Counted from the first letter of the stretch, positions 1 through 9,454 are shown. The stretch: 64,000 bases of DNA from an uncultured Lachnospiraceae bacterium (GCA_947243855.1 CAMXIK010000007.1:62001-126000); one strand, 5' to 3'. Translations and numbers: made by a program. Notes: generated from the sequence alone by a model not told the origin.

Positions 1-888
1 CAGCACCTTCGCATGCTCTGCAAACTTTTGTGGATTCCCCACCACACGGTCGGAAAAACGCGCTCCCAGCGCAATCAGAAGATCGCATTCGCTGACGCCG
101 AAGTTGGAGGTTTTAGTGCCGTGCATACCGATCATTCCCGTGTATCTCTCATCGTGCCCGTCGACCACGCCTTTTCCCATCAACGTATCGCAGACAGGCG
201 CATCCAAGAGTTTTGCAAACTCTCTTACTTCCTTGTACGCCTCGGAGATCACCGCGCCGCCGCCCACATAGATAAAGGGCTTCTTTGCGCTCTCCAAAAG
301 CTTCACGGCTTCCGCCAGCTCTTCCTCTGTGTACCGCCCTGTCTTCTCCACATTCTCTGGAAGTTTTTTCTCATAATCGCAGCTATTCGCCGTCACGTCC
401 TTCGTGATATCCACGAGAACCGGCCCCGGCCGGCCGCTCCTAGCGATCGTAAACGCCTTCCTGAGCGTATCCGCCAGAATATTCACATCCTTTACGATAT
501 AATTATGCTTAGTAATCGGCATGGTGATTCCCGCGATATCCACCTCCTGAAAAGAGTCCTTTCCCAGAAGAGGCAGATTCACATTACAAGTGATCGCCAC
601 CATGGGCACCGAATCCATATATGCCGTAGCGATACCCGTCACCAGATTGGTCGCGCCCGGCCCGCTGGTCGCCAGACAAACGCCTACCTTTCCCGTAGCT
701 CTCGCATAACCGTCCGCCGCGTGGGCCGCCCCCTGCTCATGGGACGACAAAATATGAGTAATCTCATCGCTGTGCTGATACAGAGCATCGTACACATTCA
801 AAATCGTGCCGCCGGGGTAACCAAACACCGTGTCAACTCCCTGCTCTTTGAGACATTCCACTACAATCTGCGCACCTGTCAAAACCAT
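1..888 (-). CDS. ilvB: Acetolactate synthase large subunit (partial, 3' end outside window)
   Basis: Thiamine-diphosphate enzyme that joins two pyruvates (or pyruvate and 2-oxobutyrate) in valine/leucine/isoleucine synthesis. Only the first 296 codons are present; the frame runs off the window at base 1. Seen: an N-terminal TPP-binding region with the motif VFGYPGGTILNVYDAL, then SSHEQGAAHAADGYARATG, which holds the conserved catalytic Glu (HEQ), and TSGPGATNLVTGIA, followed by the start of the central domain. The ATG at 888 has AAGGAGG seven bases upstream. It begins 12 bases after the ilvD stop, so it is the last visible gene of the leuB-ilvD-ilvB unit. A small regulatory subunit (ilvN) is not in view. 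Confidence 0.95.
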   Translation of the reverse strand, partial: MVLTGAQIVVECLKEQGVDTVFGYPGGTILNVYDALYQHSDEITHILSSHEQGAAHAADGYARATGKVGVCLATSGPGATNLVTGIATAYMDSVPMVAITCNVNLPLLGKDSFQEVDIAGITMPITKHNYIVKDVNILADTLRKAFTIARSGRPGPVLVDITKDVTANSCDYEKKLPENVEKTGRYTEEELAEAVKLLESAKKPFIYVGGGAVISEAYKEVREFAKLLDAPVCDTLMGKGVVDGHDERYTGMIGMHGTKTSNFGVSECDLLIALGARFSDRVVGNPQKFAEHAKVL

Positions 889-900
889 GTCTTATCCTCC

Positions 901-2574
901 TTACTTCGCCTTCGGAATCTCCAAAATCGCGCCCCTGTTGCCGCTGGTCACCATTTCTCTGTACCTTGCGAGATAACCGCTGGTCACCTTGGGTTCCCTT
1001 GGCTGCCACTTCGCACGCCTCGCCGCCAATTCCTCATCAGACACCTTGACATCCAGTTTCATATTCGGAATATCGATGCTGATGATATCGCCCTCTTCCA
1101 CTAAGGCAATGGGGCCTCCCACAGCCGCCTCCGGCGACACATGACCGATGGATGCGCCTCTGGATGCGCCGGAAAAACGTCCGTCTGTGATTAACGCCAC
1201 GCTGGAGCCTAATCCCATACCGGCAATAGCCGAGGTAGGATTTAACATTTCCCGCATGCCCGGGCCGCCCTTGGGGCCTTCATAACGGATCACCACCACG
1301 TCTCCGGCCACGATTTTACCACCTTTGATCGCGTCGATCGCGTCCTCCTCGCACTCAAACACGCGGGCCGGCCCTTCGTGCACCATCATCTCCTCCACCA
1401 CGGCGGAACGCTTTACCACGCTGCCGTCGGGCGCAAGATTGCCCTTCAACACGGCAAGACCGCCTGTCTTACTGTAAGGATTCTCCACCGTCCGAATAAC
1501 ATCTGTATTTTTATTAACCGCATTCTTGATATTTTCCCCGATCGTCTCCCCCGTGACGGTCATGCAGTCCGTATGAAGCAGGCCGATGTCCGCCAGCTCC
1601 TTCATCACCGCGTAGACGCCGCCAGCCTCGTTCAGATCTTCCATATAGGTCGGGCCCGCCGGCGCCAGGTGGCACACGTTGGGCGTCTTTTCGCTGATCT
1701 CGTTGGCAAAGGAAATGTCAAAATCAAAACCGATCTCATGGGCGATCGCCGGCAGATGCAGCATAGAGTTTGTGGAACAGCCAAGCGCCATATCCACCGT
1801 CAGCGCATTTAAAACAGCGTCCTTTGTCATGATATCCCTCGGCCTGATATTCTTTTCGAGCAGCTTCATCACCGCCATACCCGCATGCTTCGCCAGCTTG
1901 ATACGCTCGGAATAGACGGCGGGAATGGTGCCGTTACCGCGAAGTCCCATGCCCAGCGCCTCGGTGAGACAGTTCATGGAATTGGCCGTATACATACCAG
2001 AACAGGAACCGCAGGTGGGACAAGTCTTCTCCTCGAACTCCAAAAGCTCCTCGTCCGAAAGGGTTCCCGCCGCGTGGGAACCAACTGCCTCAAACATGGA
2101 GGAAAGGCTTCTCTTCTGCCCCTTCACATGTCCAGCCAGCATGGGGCCGCCTGAAACGAAAACAGTCGGCACATTGATGCGGGCCGCCGCCATCAGAAGG
2201 CCCGGCACGTTTTTATCACAGTTTGGCACCATCACAAGCGCGTCAAACTGATGGGCAAGCGCCATACATTCCGTGGAATCCGCGATCAGATCCCTTGTCA
2301 CCAGAGAGTATTTCATGCCGATATGCCCCATGGCGATACCGTCGCAGACCGCAATCGCCGGAAACACCACCGGCACGCCGCCGGCCTCGGCCACGCCCAT
2401 TTTTACCGCTTCCACAATCTTGTCCAAATTCATATGCCCGGGTACGATCTCATTATAGGAGCTGACGATACCCACCATGGGCCTGTCCATTTCCTCCTTC
2501 GTAAAACCGAGGGCGTTAAATAAACTTCTGTGGGGCGCCTGCTGTACGCCCGCCTTTACGTTGTCGCTTCTCAT
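901..2574 (-). CDS. ilvD: Dihydroxy-acid dehydratase
   Basis: Removes water from 2,3-dihydroxy-isovalerate and 2,3-dihydroxy-3-methylvalerate to give the 2-oxoacids of valine/leucine and isoleucine synthesis. Length is 557 aa, normal for the IlvD/EDD family. Iron-sulfur ligands are visible as Cys119 (NCDKNVPG) and Cys191 ([12 protein letters not shown]); the C-terminal motif [20 protein letters not shown] is intact. The plant-type [2Fe-2S] enzymes carry a further Cys in an N-terminal CNMHL motif; here the place reads PGHMNL, which suggests the oxygen-sensitive [4Fe-4S] kind (inference). A longer frame starting at 2598 exists, but AGGAGG lies inside it, 9 bases before the ATG at 2574, and the product then starts with the family-typical MRSDNVKAG. 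Confidence 0.96.
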   Translation of the reverse strand: MRSDNVKAGVQQAPHRSLFNALGFTKEEMDRPMVGIVSSYNEIVPGHMNLDKIVEAVKMGVAEAGGVPVVFPAIAVCDGIAMGHIGMKYSLVTRDLIADSTECMALAHQFDALVMVPNCDKNVPGLLMAAARINVPTVFVSGGPMLAGHVKGQKRSLSSMFEAVGSHAAGTLSDEELLEFEEKTCPTCGSCSGMYTANSMNCLTEALGMGLRGNGTIPAVYSERIKLAKHAGMAVMKLLEKNIRPRDIMTKDAVLNALTVDMALGCSTNSMLHLPAIAHEIGFDFDISFANEISEKTPNVCHLAPAGPTYMEDLNEAGGVYAVMKELADIGLLHTDCMTVTGETIGENIKNAVNKNTDVIRTVENPYSKTGGLAVLKGNLAPDGSVVKRSAVVEEMMVHEGPARVFECEEDAIDAIKGGKIVAGDVVVIRYEGPKGGPGMREMLNPTSAIAGMGLGSSVALITDGRFSGASRGASIGHVSPEAAVGGPIALVEEGDIISIDIPNMKLDVKVSDEELAARRAKWQPREPKVTSGYLARYREMVTSGNRGAILEIPKAK

Positions 2575-2594
2575 AATTACTTTCCTCCTTATGC

Positions 2595-4241
2595 TCACTC
2601 TGTTCGCGCTTGCTTTCGCTGCAACAGAACAAATTGCCAGTTCTCATAAACCTGCGTCATATTTTCTTCCATATAGTCTGCTTTCGCGGCCACATCCTCC
2701 GCCGTCAAATAAAACTTCCACTCCTCCGGACCCTCCCTGTAACCATAGGAGAGTCCGAGAAGGGCCTTATCTAAGACAACGAGATCGGCCGCCTCGATAT
2801 CTCTTGTAACCTGCCCGTCCTTCTTACCATATAGATACAGGAGCAGATACTCCTGATCGCAGTCCGTCAACGCCACAACATCCGTATCTTTTATCTCTAT
2901 CTGCCCGAAGGCATCTGCAAGCAGCTCATCCCGCATGCTGTAGGGTGACCTGTCGGCCAACACAAAAGCCCATGCAATGCCTGCCAAAATGTACGCCGCT
3001 GCCAGAAAGCCTTTGCCAAGCCAGCTTCTCCACCGGGAATCCGCATGCTCCCGCAGTAACGCCGCGCTCTTCTGTATCAGCCATCCCAAAAGCAGCGCCG
3101 CCCACACACCGAGAAAGGAAAACACCCGCTGATAGGGAAGCTTACACTGTATGAGGAGGGCCAACGATAAAAGCACCGCCGTCAACACAAAATACCACTC
3201 CAAAAAAGCCTTTTTCGGCCTTCTCACCAGACAGACAACCGCGGCGGCAAGCCCTGCCGCAAGCAGGATCTTCATAAGGCCTCCCGCAAGTCCCCACATA
3301 GGAGCCAGTTGTGTGCCAAACAGGGTATTCAGCCAGTGTCCCGCCTGCCCGTTAAATTCCAGCCTCGTCATGCTCTGGATATAGGGCGTGGCAAGCATGT
3401 ACTCCATTCCCTCAGTAAGCGCCAAAAAGGGTCTGTGAATAATAACATCAATGTGCCTCCCCTGATAAAAAGGGAAATCGTTCCACTTCGTGATAAGGTT
3501 GGAACCGATCGCCAGCCATAAAAGGCAATAGATTCCCGCCGTACACACCGCACTGATCAGGGACGTCACAATCAGTCTGATCAGCCGTCCGGAATCACGG
3601 TCTAAAAGAAGGACAAATCCCCCGATCAGACAGACCGGCATCACCATATACAGGCTGCTTGGGATCGCCCAGAGAGCCATCACCAAAGACAGGCCAAATA
3701 TAATATAATTACGCTTGTTATCTGATTTTTCCACCGCAATATGCTGTAGGGATAGGATCGCCGACAGATAACAGAATGTCACAAGGGCGTATCCCCTGCC
3801 CTGCACCGCAAGCTGATTGACCATATACATTCCCGCAAACAAAAACACGGGAATCAACGTCACACAGCCCGCAAACCATTTTTTTGAAATTCGATATAGA
3901 AAAATCAGACTTCCCAGACTGCAAAGATAGGATACACCACGAAGGGCAACAGGTGCACATCCAAATATCCCCAAACAGGCCGAGAGCGTGGAATAGCCCA
4001 CATGATTGTTTGGCAGAGGCCAGTGAATCGCCGCATACACCGGGCCCCTGCTGATAAAATAAAAATAGGTATACAGTTCGTCATACCATGGGATCAGTGT
4101 AAACATGCGCCAACCATAATAGACCGCCATCACAAGAAAAAACAGACAAAAAATACCGTCTTCCCTGCTTACCTTTGATTTTTTCCCGGCTATAAAATAA
4201 GTGGTAACGCCCTTCTCCCGATGCTTTAGAAAATAACTCAC
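2595..4241 (-). CDS. Polytopic membrane protein, GT-C glycosyltransferase-like (family 39-like)
   Basis: Hydrophobic protein of about 548 aa with roughly ten or more membrane spans and a soluble C-terminal part of about 100 residues. The first extracytoplasmic loop has [10 protein letters not shown] followed by LPNNHVGYS, the acidic DE pair and loop pattern of GT-C enzymes such as ArnT/PMT_2, which use lipid-linked sugar donors. Donor and acceptor cannot be told. The start is taken as GTG at 4241: it lies four bases after the leuB stop with AGAGGA upstream. A TTG at 4265 inside leuB is the alternative. It sits between leuB and ilvD in the same direction, so it is probably transcribed with branched-chain amino acid genes although its job looks unrelated. 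Confidence 0.65.
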   Translation of the reverse strand: MSYFLKHREKGVTTYFIAGKKSKVSREDGIFCLFFLVMAVYYGWRMFTLIPWYDELYTYFYFISRGPVYAAIHWPLPNNHVGYSTLSACLGIFGCAPVALRGVSYLCSLGSLIFLYRISKKWFAGCVTLIPVFLFAGMYMVNQLAVQGRGYALVTFCYLSAILSLQHIAVEKSDNKRNYIIFGLSLVMALWAIPSSLYMVMPVCLIGGFVLLLDRDSGRLIRLIVTSLISAVCTAGIYCLLWLAIGSNLITKWNDFPFYQGRHIDVIIHRPFLALTEGMEYMLATPYIQSMTRLEFNGQAGHWLNTLFGTQLAPMWGLAGGLMKILLAAGLAAAVVCLVRRPKKAFLEWYFVLTAVLLSLALLIQCKLPYQRVFSFLGVWAALLLGWLIQKSAALLREHADSRWRSWLGKGFLAAAYILAGIAWAFVLADRSPYSMRDELLADAFGQIEIKDTDVVALTDCDQEYLLLYLYGKKDGQVTRDIEAADLVVLDKALLGLSYGYREGPEEWKFYLTAEDVAAKADYMEENMTQVYENWQFVLLQRKQARTE

Positions 4242-4245
4242 GTTA

Positions 4246-5331
4246 TTATTTAATCCTCTCCACAATCAAGTCACCCATCTTTTTACAGCCCACCTTCTCA
4301 CAGCCCTCGGACATGATATCCCCCGTGCGGTAGCCGTCCCGCAGCACCTGTTTCACCGCCTCGTCGATAGCGTCCGCCTCTTTGTCCAGATCGAAGCTGT
4401 AGCGAAGCATCATGGAAGCTGAAAGTATCGTGGCAATCGGGTTCGCCATATCCTTTCCGGCAATATCGGGAGCCGAACCGTGGCTAGGCTCATACAGACC
4501 GAATTTCGTGTCGTTTAAGGAAGCGGAAGCCAGCATACCGATGGAACCGGTCACCATACTCGCCTCGTCAGATAAGATATCCCCAAACATATTCTCTGTC
4601 AAAATCACGTCAAACTGAGCCGGGTCTTTCACAAGCTGCATCGCGCAGTTATCCACCAGCATATGTTCTAAAGTCACGTCGGGGTAGTCCTTCGCCACCT
4701 CCTCCACAACCGCGCGCCAAAGTCTGGAAGAATCCAGCACATTGGCTTTATCCACGCTGGTCACTTTTTTCTTACGCTTTCTGGCAATATCGAACCCTTT
4801 GACCGCAATCCGGCGGATCTCGTTCTCATCGTAAGTCAGCGTATCGATCGCTTTCCTCACGCCGTTCTCCTCCACGGTCTTTCTCTCGCCAAAATACAGA
4901 CCGCCCGTCAGTTCCCGCATAATCAGCATATCAAAACCGTTTTCGGATATCTCCTGTTTCAAAGGGCAGGCCTGCGCCAGTTCCTCATAGAGAACCGCCG
5001 GTCTTAAATTGGCAAACAGATTCAAAGCCTTACGGATGCCAAGAAGTCCCGCCTCCGGCCGCAGATTGGGCGGAAGTTTGTACCACGGAGAAGTCGTGGT
5101 ATCGCCGCCAATAGACCCCATCAACACAGCGTCTGCGCTTTTTGCCGTCTCCACAGCCTCGTCAGTCAGCGGTACGCCGTGCACGTCGATGGACGCGCCG
5201 CCCATCAAAATATCCGTATACTGCATGTCGTGTCCGTATTTTTCCACCACTGCATCCAGTACCTTTCTGGCCTCAGCAACAATTTCCGGCCCGATTCCGT
5301 CGCCGGGGATACAGGTAATCTTAAGTTTCAT
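4246..5331 (-). CDS. leuB: 3-Isopropylmalate dehydrogenase
   Basis: NAD-dependent oxidative decarboxylation of 3-isopropylmalate in leucine synthesis. The product has 361 aa, the family's normal length. Seen: the N-terminal [11 protein letters not shown], the substrate-loop region [15 protein letters not shown] with its arginines, [14 protein letters not shown], the Mg-binding aspartates in [14 protein letters not shown], and the NAD-binding [15 protein letters not shown]. The ATG at 5331 has GGAGG seven bases upstream. It is the promoter-proximal gene of the unit that continues into the GT-C-like gene, ilvD and ilvB. leuC and leuD are not in the window. Confidence 0.97.
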   Translation of the reverse strand: MKLKITCIPGDGIGPEIVAEARKVLDAVVEKYGHDMQYTDILMGGASIDVHGVPLTDEAVETAKSADAVLMGSIGGDTTTSPWYKLPPNLRPEAGLLGIRKALNLFANLRPAVLYEELAQACPLKQEISENGFDMLIMRELTGGLYFGERKTVEENGVRKAIDTLTYDENEIRRIAVKGFDIARKRKKKVTSVDKANVLDSSRLWRAVVEEVAKDYPDVTLEHMLVDNCAMQLVKDPAQFDVILTENMFGDILSDEASMVTGSIGMLASASLNDTKFGLYEPSHGSAPDIAGKDMANPIATILSASMMLRYSFDLDKEADAIDEAVKQVLRDGYRTGDIMSEGCEKVGCKKMGDLIVERIK

Positions 5332-5370
5332 TGGGTTCCTCCGTTCTAAATCGCAAAATAATACTTATAT

Positions 5371-5399
5371 ATCATAGACTATTCACGTATAAATTGCAA
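5371..5399 (-). promoter_or_regulatory. SigA-type promoter of leuB
   Basis: Reading the minus strand: -35 TTGCAA (5399-5394), a 17-base spacer and -10 TATGAT (5376-5371), 40 bases before the leuB start. No leader peptide or T-box fits in the short 5' region, so any control must act at the promoter. Confidence 0.6.
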
Positions 5400-5401
5400 C
5401 A

Positions 5402-5433
5402 GCAAAAAGCCGGGCTGCTTATGCACCCGGCTT
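5402..5433 (-). terminator. Rho-independent terminator after the DUF4854 lipoprotein gene
   Basis: Perfect 8-bp stem AAGCCGGG / CCCGGCTT (5407-5414 with 5426-5433) followed on the minus strand by TTTTTGCTG. It lies 24 bases after the lipoprotein stop and just before the leuB promoter, separating the two units. Confidence 0.85.
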
Positions 5434-5456
5434 CTGCCAAACTGATTTTATTCTTT

Positions 5457-6059
5457 TTATTCCGCTCTAAAGCTTTTCTCCGAGAGAACGGTTCCGTCCG
5501 AAGCACAGTATCTAATGCCATAGGAGACAGTGCCTTTCTCTGCACCAATCATGTCGTCAAGCATTCCCGCAAGTCCGGAAAGCACACTTCCCATCTGATC
5601 CATAGCCGCATCCAGCGTATCGCCAGCGTCATCGGGCAGCTCCACAGAATCCTTAAATGTAGCAATACAGAGTACGTCATTGCCCTTGATTTCTATAGTC
5701 ATATCCATCTGATCGTTGCCTTGAGACGCCATCTGCTCCTCAAGCTGCTGTTTTGCCGCAGGATCATCCAGCAAAAACTCCTCCACTGTCATCTCCCCAC
5801 CGGCCGCTTCCGCGTTCTCTTCTGCAGGCTTTTCCTCCTCAGCAGGAGCCTCTTCCTCTGCGGGCTTCTCCTCTTCTGCAGGAGCTTCTTCCTCAGCAGG
5901 CTTCTCCTCCTCTGCGGGCTTCTCCTCTTCTACAGGAGCTTCCTCCACTGCAGGAGCCTCGCTCTCCTTTGCGCTGTCAGAACCGCCGCATGCTGTTGCC
6001 GTCATAGCAAGCGTCAGCAGTGCCGCACATAAAATAGTTTTCACTGTTCTCCTCTTCAT
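5457..6059 (-). CDS. DUF4854 lipoprotein with Glu/Pro/Ala repeat
   Basis: Predicted surface lipoprotein of 200 aa, function unknown. A charged start (MKRRTVK) and hydrophobic stretch lead to ATAC at residue 24, a plausible lipoprotein-type cleavage site with Cys24 as the modified residue. Residues 41-80 are an imperfect repeat built from EEEKPA and EEEAPA units, probably an extended spacer that lifts the domain from the membrane. The C-terminal half (from about residue 90) resembles the DUF4854 family and ends in GTVSYGIRYCASDGTVLSEK. That end matches the next gene (6218-6694), so the two are paralogues. Start: ATG with AAGGAGG upstream. It has its own strong promoter and terminator. Confidence 0.8.
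   Translation of the reverse strand: MKRRTVKTILCAALLTLAMTATACGGSDSAKESEAPAVEEAPVEEEKPAEEEKPAEEEAPAEEEKPAEEEAPAEEEKPAEENAEAAGGEMTVEEFLLDDPAAKQQLEEQMASQGNDQMDMTIEIKGNDVLCIATFKDSVELPDDAGDTLDAAMDQMGSVLSGLAGMLDDMIGAEKGTVSYGIRYCASDGTVLSEKSFRAE
5820..5939 (-). repeat. Short tandem repeat encoding EEEKPA/EEEAPA units
   Basis: Forty codons of alternating 18-base units inside the lipoprotein gene; the DNA units are similar but not identical (GAG/GAA and GCT/GCA/GCG changes). Such arrays can gain or lose units by slippage without a frameshift, so linker length may vary between strains. Confidence 0.75.
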
Positions 6060-6111
6060 AATAAGTATTCCTCCTTAAACAAACTTTTTGTGTCGCATCA
6101 CACAAGACAAA

Positions 6112-6140
6112 ACTATACAATATATATTTGGCCTTGTCAA
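6112..6140 (-). promoter_or_regulatory. Consensus SigA-type promoter of the lipoprotein gene
   Basis: -35 TTGACA (6140-6135, perfect), 17-base spacer, -10 TATAGT (6117-6112). One of the best promoters in the window, which suggests the lipoprotein is made in quantity. Confidence 0.8.
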
Positions 6141-6191
6141 TAAATAAATATGGTATTGGGAATAAATTCTAGAAATTATTTTCCAGTCTTC

Positions 6192-6219
6192 ACAAAAAAA
6201 AGGAGATTTCTCTCCTTTT
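6192..6219 (-). terminator. Rho-independent terminator after the second DUF4854 gene
   Basis: 9-bp stem AAAAGGAGA / TCTCCTTTT with a four-base loop (6198-6206 with 6211-6219), followed on the minus strand by a run of T. It starts on the stop codon of the gene at 6218. Confidence 0.85.
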
Positions 6220-6694
6220 ATTCCGCCCTGAACTCTTCTTCTGCGAGAATGCGTCCATTAGAATCACAATATCTGATAACAAAAGCCACTGTGCCCTTTT
6301 CAAGGTCCATCGCGTCATCAATCGCTTCGGCAAGTGCTGAAAACTCGCTCGCCGCCCCGCTTATGCCCTCCTTCAGATTCTGCGCAAGTGCCTTCACCGA
6401 ACTCTCTGACATCGTCGTGTAAAGCGCATCCTTAAGGGTCGTTATATACAAAACTTGGTTGCCCTTAATCTCGACAGTCATTGCCAGCTGTTCGTCTTCC
6501 AGTTCCGCTGCTGTCGCCTGTATCTCCTCCAAAATGTCCGGCTCTTCTTTGACAATCTCTTCCAAGGTCGATGATCCAGCGCCAATCACTTCAACCATCC
6601 CCTCGTCGGAACCGGCGTATACGGACATCGGAACGATAAGCGCCATAAGCATTACGCAGATACCAAGCTTACCTATCTTTAACATGGAATGCAT
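6218..6694 (-). CDS. DUF4854-type secreted protein
   Basis: Small exported protein (158 aa), function unknown. The signal peptide covers about residues 1-27 with a likely signal-peptidase-I site after VYA; there is no lipobox Cys, unlike its paralogue at 5457-6059. The C-terminal region, LEKGTVAFVIRYCDSNGRIL, is clearly related to that neighbour. The ATG at 6694 is chosen because GGAGAGG lies seven bases upstream; a longer frame to 6757 would bury the signal peptide behind an arginine-rich stretch. It lies 31 bases after yajC and may be read from the yajC promoter. Confidence 0.72.
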   Translation of the reverse strand: MHSMLKIGKLGICVMLMALIVPMSVYAGSDEGMVEVIGAGSSTLEEIVKEEPDILEEIQATAAELEDEQLAMTVEIKGNQVLYITTLKDALYTTMSESSVKALAQNLKEGISGAASEFSALAEAIDDAMDLEKGTVAFVIRYCDSNGRILAEEEFRAE

Positions 6695-6725
6695 CCTGAT
6701 TCCTCTCCTCCTGCAGACGGCGTCT

Positions 6726-7040
6726 TTATTCTGTCTCCGCCTTCTCAATCTCAGCAATCGCCGATTTTTTCATGGGAATACGGCAGTTCTTGTTGCTGCC
6801 AAACTCCACAATAACCGTATCGTCTGTGATATCGATCACGATCCCATAAAACCCGCTGCTGGTCAAAACACAGTCGCCGACAGCCATATCCGCCAACATC
6901 GCGGCCATTCTCTTCTGCTCCTTTTTCTGCGGGCGAATCATAATAAAATACATAAACGCCACAATAATAACAATATAAATAATCATTACCAAACCGCCGC
7001 CCGTAGCTGCGCCTGCCTCAGCCGTCAACAATAATCTCAT
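6726..7040 (-). CDS. yajC: Preprotein translocase subunit YajC
   Basis: Single-span membrane protein (104 aa) that associates with SecDF during protein export. Seen: a hydrophobic N-terminal span (about residues 18-36) ending in the family motif MIRPQKKEQKR, then a small soluble domain with MAVGDCVLTSSGFYG and a C-terminal charged tail. GGAGG lies seven bases before the ATG. It follows tgt in the same direction, the usual tgt-yajC arrangement; secD and secF are not next to it here. Confidence 0.93.
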   Translation of the reverse strand: MRLLLTAEAGAATGGGLVMIIYIVIIVAFMYFIMIRPQKKEQKRMAAMLADMAVGDCVLTSSGFYGIVIDITDDTVIVEFGSNKNCRIPMKKSAIAEIEKAETE

Positions 7041-7081
7041 TTCGTTTCCTCCGTTATCCTTTCAAATAAAATCTAATGCAT

Positions 7082-7110
7082 ATCATACACAACTTATACG
7101 GGAAAAACAA
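7082..7110 (-). promoter_or_regulatory. Possible promoter between tgt and yajC
   Basis: -35-like TTGTTT (7110-7105), 17-base spacer, -10 TATGAT (7087-7082) on the minus strand, 42 bases before yajC. The -10 is good and the -35 weak; yajC may also be reached by read-through from tgt. Confidence 0.45.
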
Positions 7111-7127
7111 GCCCCTTCCTAAAATTT

Positions 7128-8264
7128 TCATGAGTCCTTCCCATTCTGCATCCCTTCCAGCTTCTGTTTCTTATAGGAAGCAAAACGACCCTCGTCCAGC
7201 GCGTCCCTGATTTCTTCCATCATTTTATTATAGAAGAAAAGATTATGCAGAACGCACAGACGCATCCCAAGCATTTCCTTTGCTTTCAGCAGATGCCGGA
7301 TATACGCGCGGGAATATCTCCTGCACGCCGGACACTGGCAGCCTTCCTCAATCGGCCTCTCGTCCAGCTCATATTTTGCGTTAAAGAGGTTAATCTTTCC
7401 ATGATTCGTATAGAGGTGGCCATGACGGCCGTTTCTGGACGGGTACACACAATCAAAAAAATCCACACCGCGCTCCACAGCCTCCAAAATGTTTGACGGC
7501 GTCCCGACCCCCATTAAATAGGTGGGCTTGTCCGACGGCAGATAGGGAACCGTCTCCTCGATCACATGATACATCTGTTCATGACTCTCCCCCACCGCAA
7601 GACCGCCGATCGCATAACCGTCGCAAGCAAGCTCCGAGATCCGCTTTGCGTGATCAATGCGGATATCGTCAAAGACCGCTCCCTGATTAATCCCGAATAA
7701 CAGTTGTTCTTTATTGATGGTTTCCTCCAGACCGTTCAGACGCGCCATTTCCTGTTTACAGCGCACAAGCCATCTGCTTGTGCGGGCCACGGATGCTTCC
7801 ACATAGTCTCTTGGCGCAGTGCTCGACGGACATTCGTCAAAAGCCATAGCAATGGTGGACGCCAGATTGGACTGAATCTGCATACTCTCCTCCGGCCCCA
7901 TAAAAATTTTGCGTCCGTCTATGTGGGAGTGGAAATAGACCCCCTCCTCCTTGATCCTGCGAAGTCCAGCCAGTGAAAACACCTGAAATCCGCCGGAGTC
8001 TGTCAGGATCGGCCTGTCCCACGACATAAATTTTTGCAGGCCGCCCAGCGTTTTAATCACCTGATCTCCCGGCCTTACATGCAGATGGTACGTGTTGGAA
8101 AGCTGCACCTGCGTTCCGATTGTTTCCAGATCTTCCGTGGACACGGCGCCTTTAATAGCAGCCACCGTCCCGACATTCATAAAGACAGGGGTCTGTATCG
8201 TGCCGTGTACGGTTGTAAGCGCGGCACGCTTAGCCCTGCCTTCTTTCTTTAAAATTTTGTACAT
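7128..8264 (-). CDS. tgt: Queuine tRNA-ribosyltransferase (tRNA-guanine transglycosylase)
   Basis: Exchanges guanine-34 of tRNAs for Asp, Asn, His and Tyr with preQ1 on the way to queuosine. It has 378 aa with a TIM-barrel. The catalytic Asp lies in LTDSGGFQVFSL (Asp89); the second Asp is in FFDCVYPSRNGRHG; a zinc site near the C-terminus is made by CQCPACRRYS and a later His. ATG at 8264 is taken as start because GGAG is six bases upstream and the protein then begins MYKILKKEGRAKRA, the usual start in clostridial homologues; another ATG lies four codons upstream. It is followed by yajC. Confidence 0.95.
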   Translation of the reverse strand: MYKILKKEGRAKRAALTTVHGTIQTPVFMNVGTVAAIKGAVSTEDLETIGTQVQLSNTYHLHVRPGDQVIKTLGGLQKFMSWDRPILTDSGGFQVFSLAGLRRIKEEGVYFHSHIDGRKIFMGPEESMQIQSNLASTIAMAFDECPSSTAPRDYVEASVARTSRWLVRCKQEMARLNGLEETINKEQLLFGINQGAVFDDIRIDHAKRISELACDGYAIGGLAVGESHEQMYHVIEETVPYLPSDKPTYLMGVGTPSNILEAVERGVDFFDCVYPSRNGRHGHLYTNHGKINLFNAKYELDERPIEEGCQCPACRRYSRAYIRHLLKAKEMLGMRLCVLHNLFFYNKMMEEIRDALDEGRFASYKKQKLEGMQNGKDS

Positions 8265-8332
8265 ACTAATCTCCATGAACTTCTCAACGAAACAGCCTCT
8301 GCTGTGAGTGGTTAGAAGTTCTTCTCACACTA

Positions 8333-9385
8333 CTATAGATATTTATCCCAGAATTCTTCTAAGCAAAGATTCTCCTCTTTCATGACAGCCGCCGCTTCCC
8401 TTCCCACATACCGGAAGTGCCATGGTTCATACTCGATACTTGTAATATATTCCTTCCCGTCGGGATAGCGCAGGACAAACCCATACTCGCAGCTGTGCTC
8501 CGCCAGCCACTTTCCACCCTCCGTATCAGCAAAGCCCTGTTTCAGTTCACTATACGAATCCGATGTGATATCCAGCGCAAGTCCCACCTCATGCTCGCTG
8601 CATCCCGGAACCGTAATCACTCTGGAAGTCGCCTTGTACGCCTCCATATAAGACAATCCCTGCTTCATATAGGATTTGATTCTATCGTTAAAATTGTCTT
8701 CCTGACGATCGGAGGTTCTGTAAGGGGATCGAACCACCAGATTCAGTCCATCCGCCTTAGCCGCCTGCATCATCAGAAGCAGATCCTCTATCACGCGCTC
8801 GTCGCACCGCATTCCCGATGTAAAGGTTCCCAATTTGAAATCATACCCTTCCGGAATGGGATGCTGCTTGTTAATCAGCGTAAGCCGCCAATCGGAGGAT
8901 TCAAAGGTCAACTCCTCCACACTCACCACCGGCTCCTGATTCACATAGTCCGAATGATCTTTGAGCCCCTCATGCTCATGATGCTCCAACAGATCATCCA
9001 AAGTGTAAGTCTCCTGCTCCTCCTCATCATGCTCCAAAGCCATTCCGCTTTCCTCTAAAAGCGCCTCATCCGGCACCGCAACCGGATCGACCTCCGCCAA
9101 TGAAATGTTCGACGTCTCAATCACCGCGCTGTAAGTCTCCTGTGCGCCCGCGAATCCGGTACGCTCCGCAAACACGGCAAATGAAAAGCTGCAGCTGCTC
9201 ATGGAAAAAACAATCACAAACACCATGCTGGCATAGCGCTTCCCATTGGTTACAAAATGTCTCCCGATATAATAGAAGAAAAGAGAGACCGACATTGCCG
9301 CCAGACAAGGATACTTCATCCATTTATGTCTTTTTGCTGCACCCGTAAAATATGCAATTATATTTTGTCGAAATGTCTTATTCAT
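8333..9385 (-). CDS. D-alanyl-D-alanine carboxypeptidase family protein (M15B, VanY-like)
   Basis: Membrane-anchored peptidase that probably trims the last D-Ala from peptidoglycan stem peptides. It has 350 aa: a first hydrophobic segment near residues 28-44, a second near 53-75, an acidic linker rich in Glu and His, and a C-terminal VanY domain. The zinc-site motif SEHEVGLALDI and the downstream EPWHFRYVG carry the usual His/Asp/His ligands. Also seen is YRTSDRQEDNFNDRI, the family's substrate-binding region. Start: ATG at 9385 after a weak GGGG site; a TTG four codons earlier is possible. It is upstream of tgt in the same direction with two small hairpins between. Confidence 0.85.
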   Translation of the reverse strand: MNKTFRQNIIAYFTGAAKRHKWMKYPCLAAMSVSLFFYYIGRHFVTNGKRYASMVFVIVFSMSSCSFSFAVFAERTGFAGAQETYSAVIETSNISLAEVDPVAVPDEALLEESGMALEHDEEEQETYTLDDLLEHHEHEGLKDHSDYVNQEPVVSVEELTFESSDWRLTLINKQHPIPEGYDFKLGTFTSGMRCDERVIEDLLLMMQAAKADGLNLVVRSPYRTSDRQEDNFNDRIKSYMKQGLSYMEAYKATSRVITVPGCSEHEVGLALDITSDSYSELKQGFADTEGGKWLAEHSCEYGFVLRYPDGKEYITSIEYEPWHFRYVGREAAAVMKEENLCLEEFWDKYL

Positions 9386-9426
9386 CCAAAACCCCAAATT
9401 TGAAATAACTACAATTTCTGTCTTAT

Positions 9427-9454
9427 ATCATAACACATAAAATTTTTTTGTACA
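9427..9454 (-). promoter_or_regulatory. Possible promoter of the VanY-like gene
   Basis: -35-like TGTACA (9454-9449), 16-base spacer, -10 TATGAT (9432-9427) on the minus strand. The -10 has five of six consensus bases, the -35 four. Confidence 0.45.

Noticed and set aside
13..1104. Long open frame on the plus strand opposite ilvB and ilvD
   Set aside because: The minus strand encodes complete, conserved enzymes here; the plus frame is His/Arg-rich, has no ribosome-binding site and resembles no family.
2575..2598. Upstream in-frame ATG of ilvD that overlaps the previous stop codon (ATGA)
   Set aside because: The Shine-Dalgarno sequence lies inside this extension, in place to serve the ATG at 2574, and family members begin at the later ATG.
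5331..6032. Plus-strand frame with Leu/Phe/Cys-rich repeats opposite the lipoprotein gene
   Set aside because: It is the reverse image of the Glu/Pro/Ala repeat; codon pattern, promoter, start site and terminator all support the minus-strand gene.
8283..8332. Small hairpins between the VanY-like gene and tgt
   Set aside because: Stems of about 5 bp with short T tracts; they may be a weak terminator but cannot be called with confidence.
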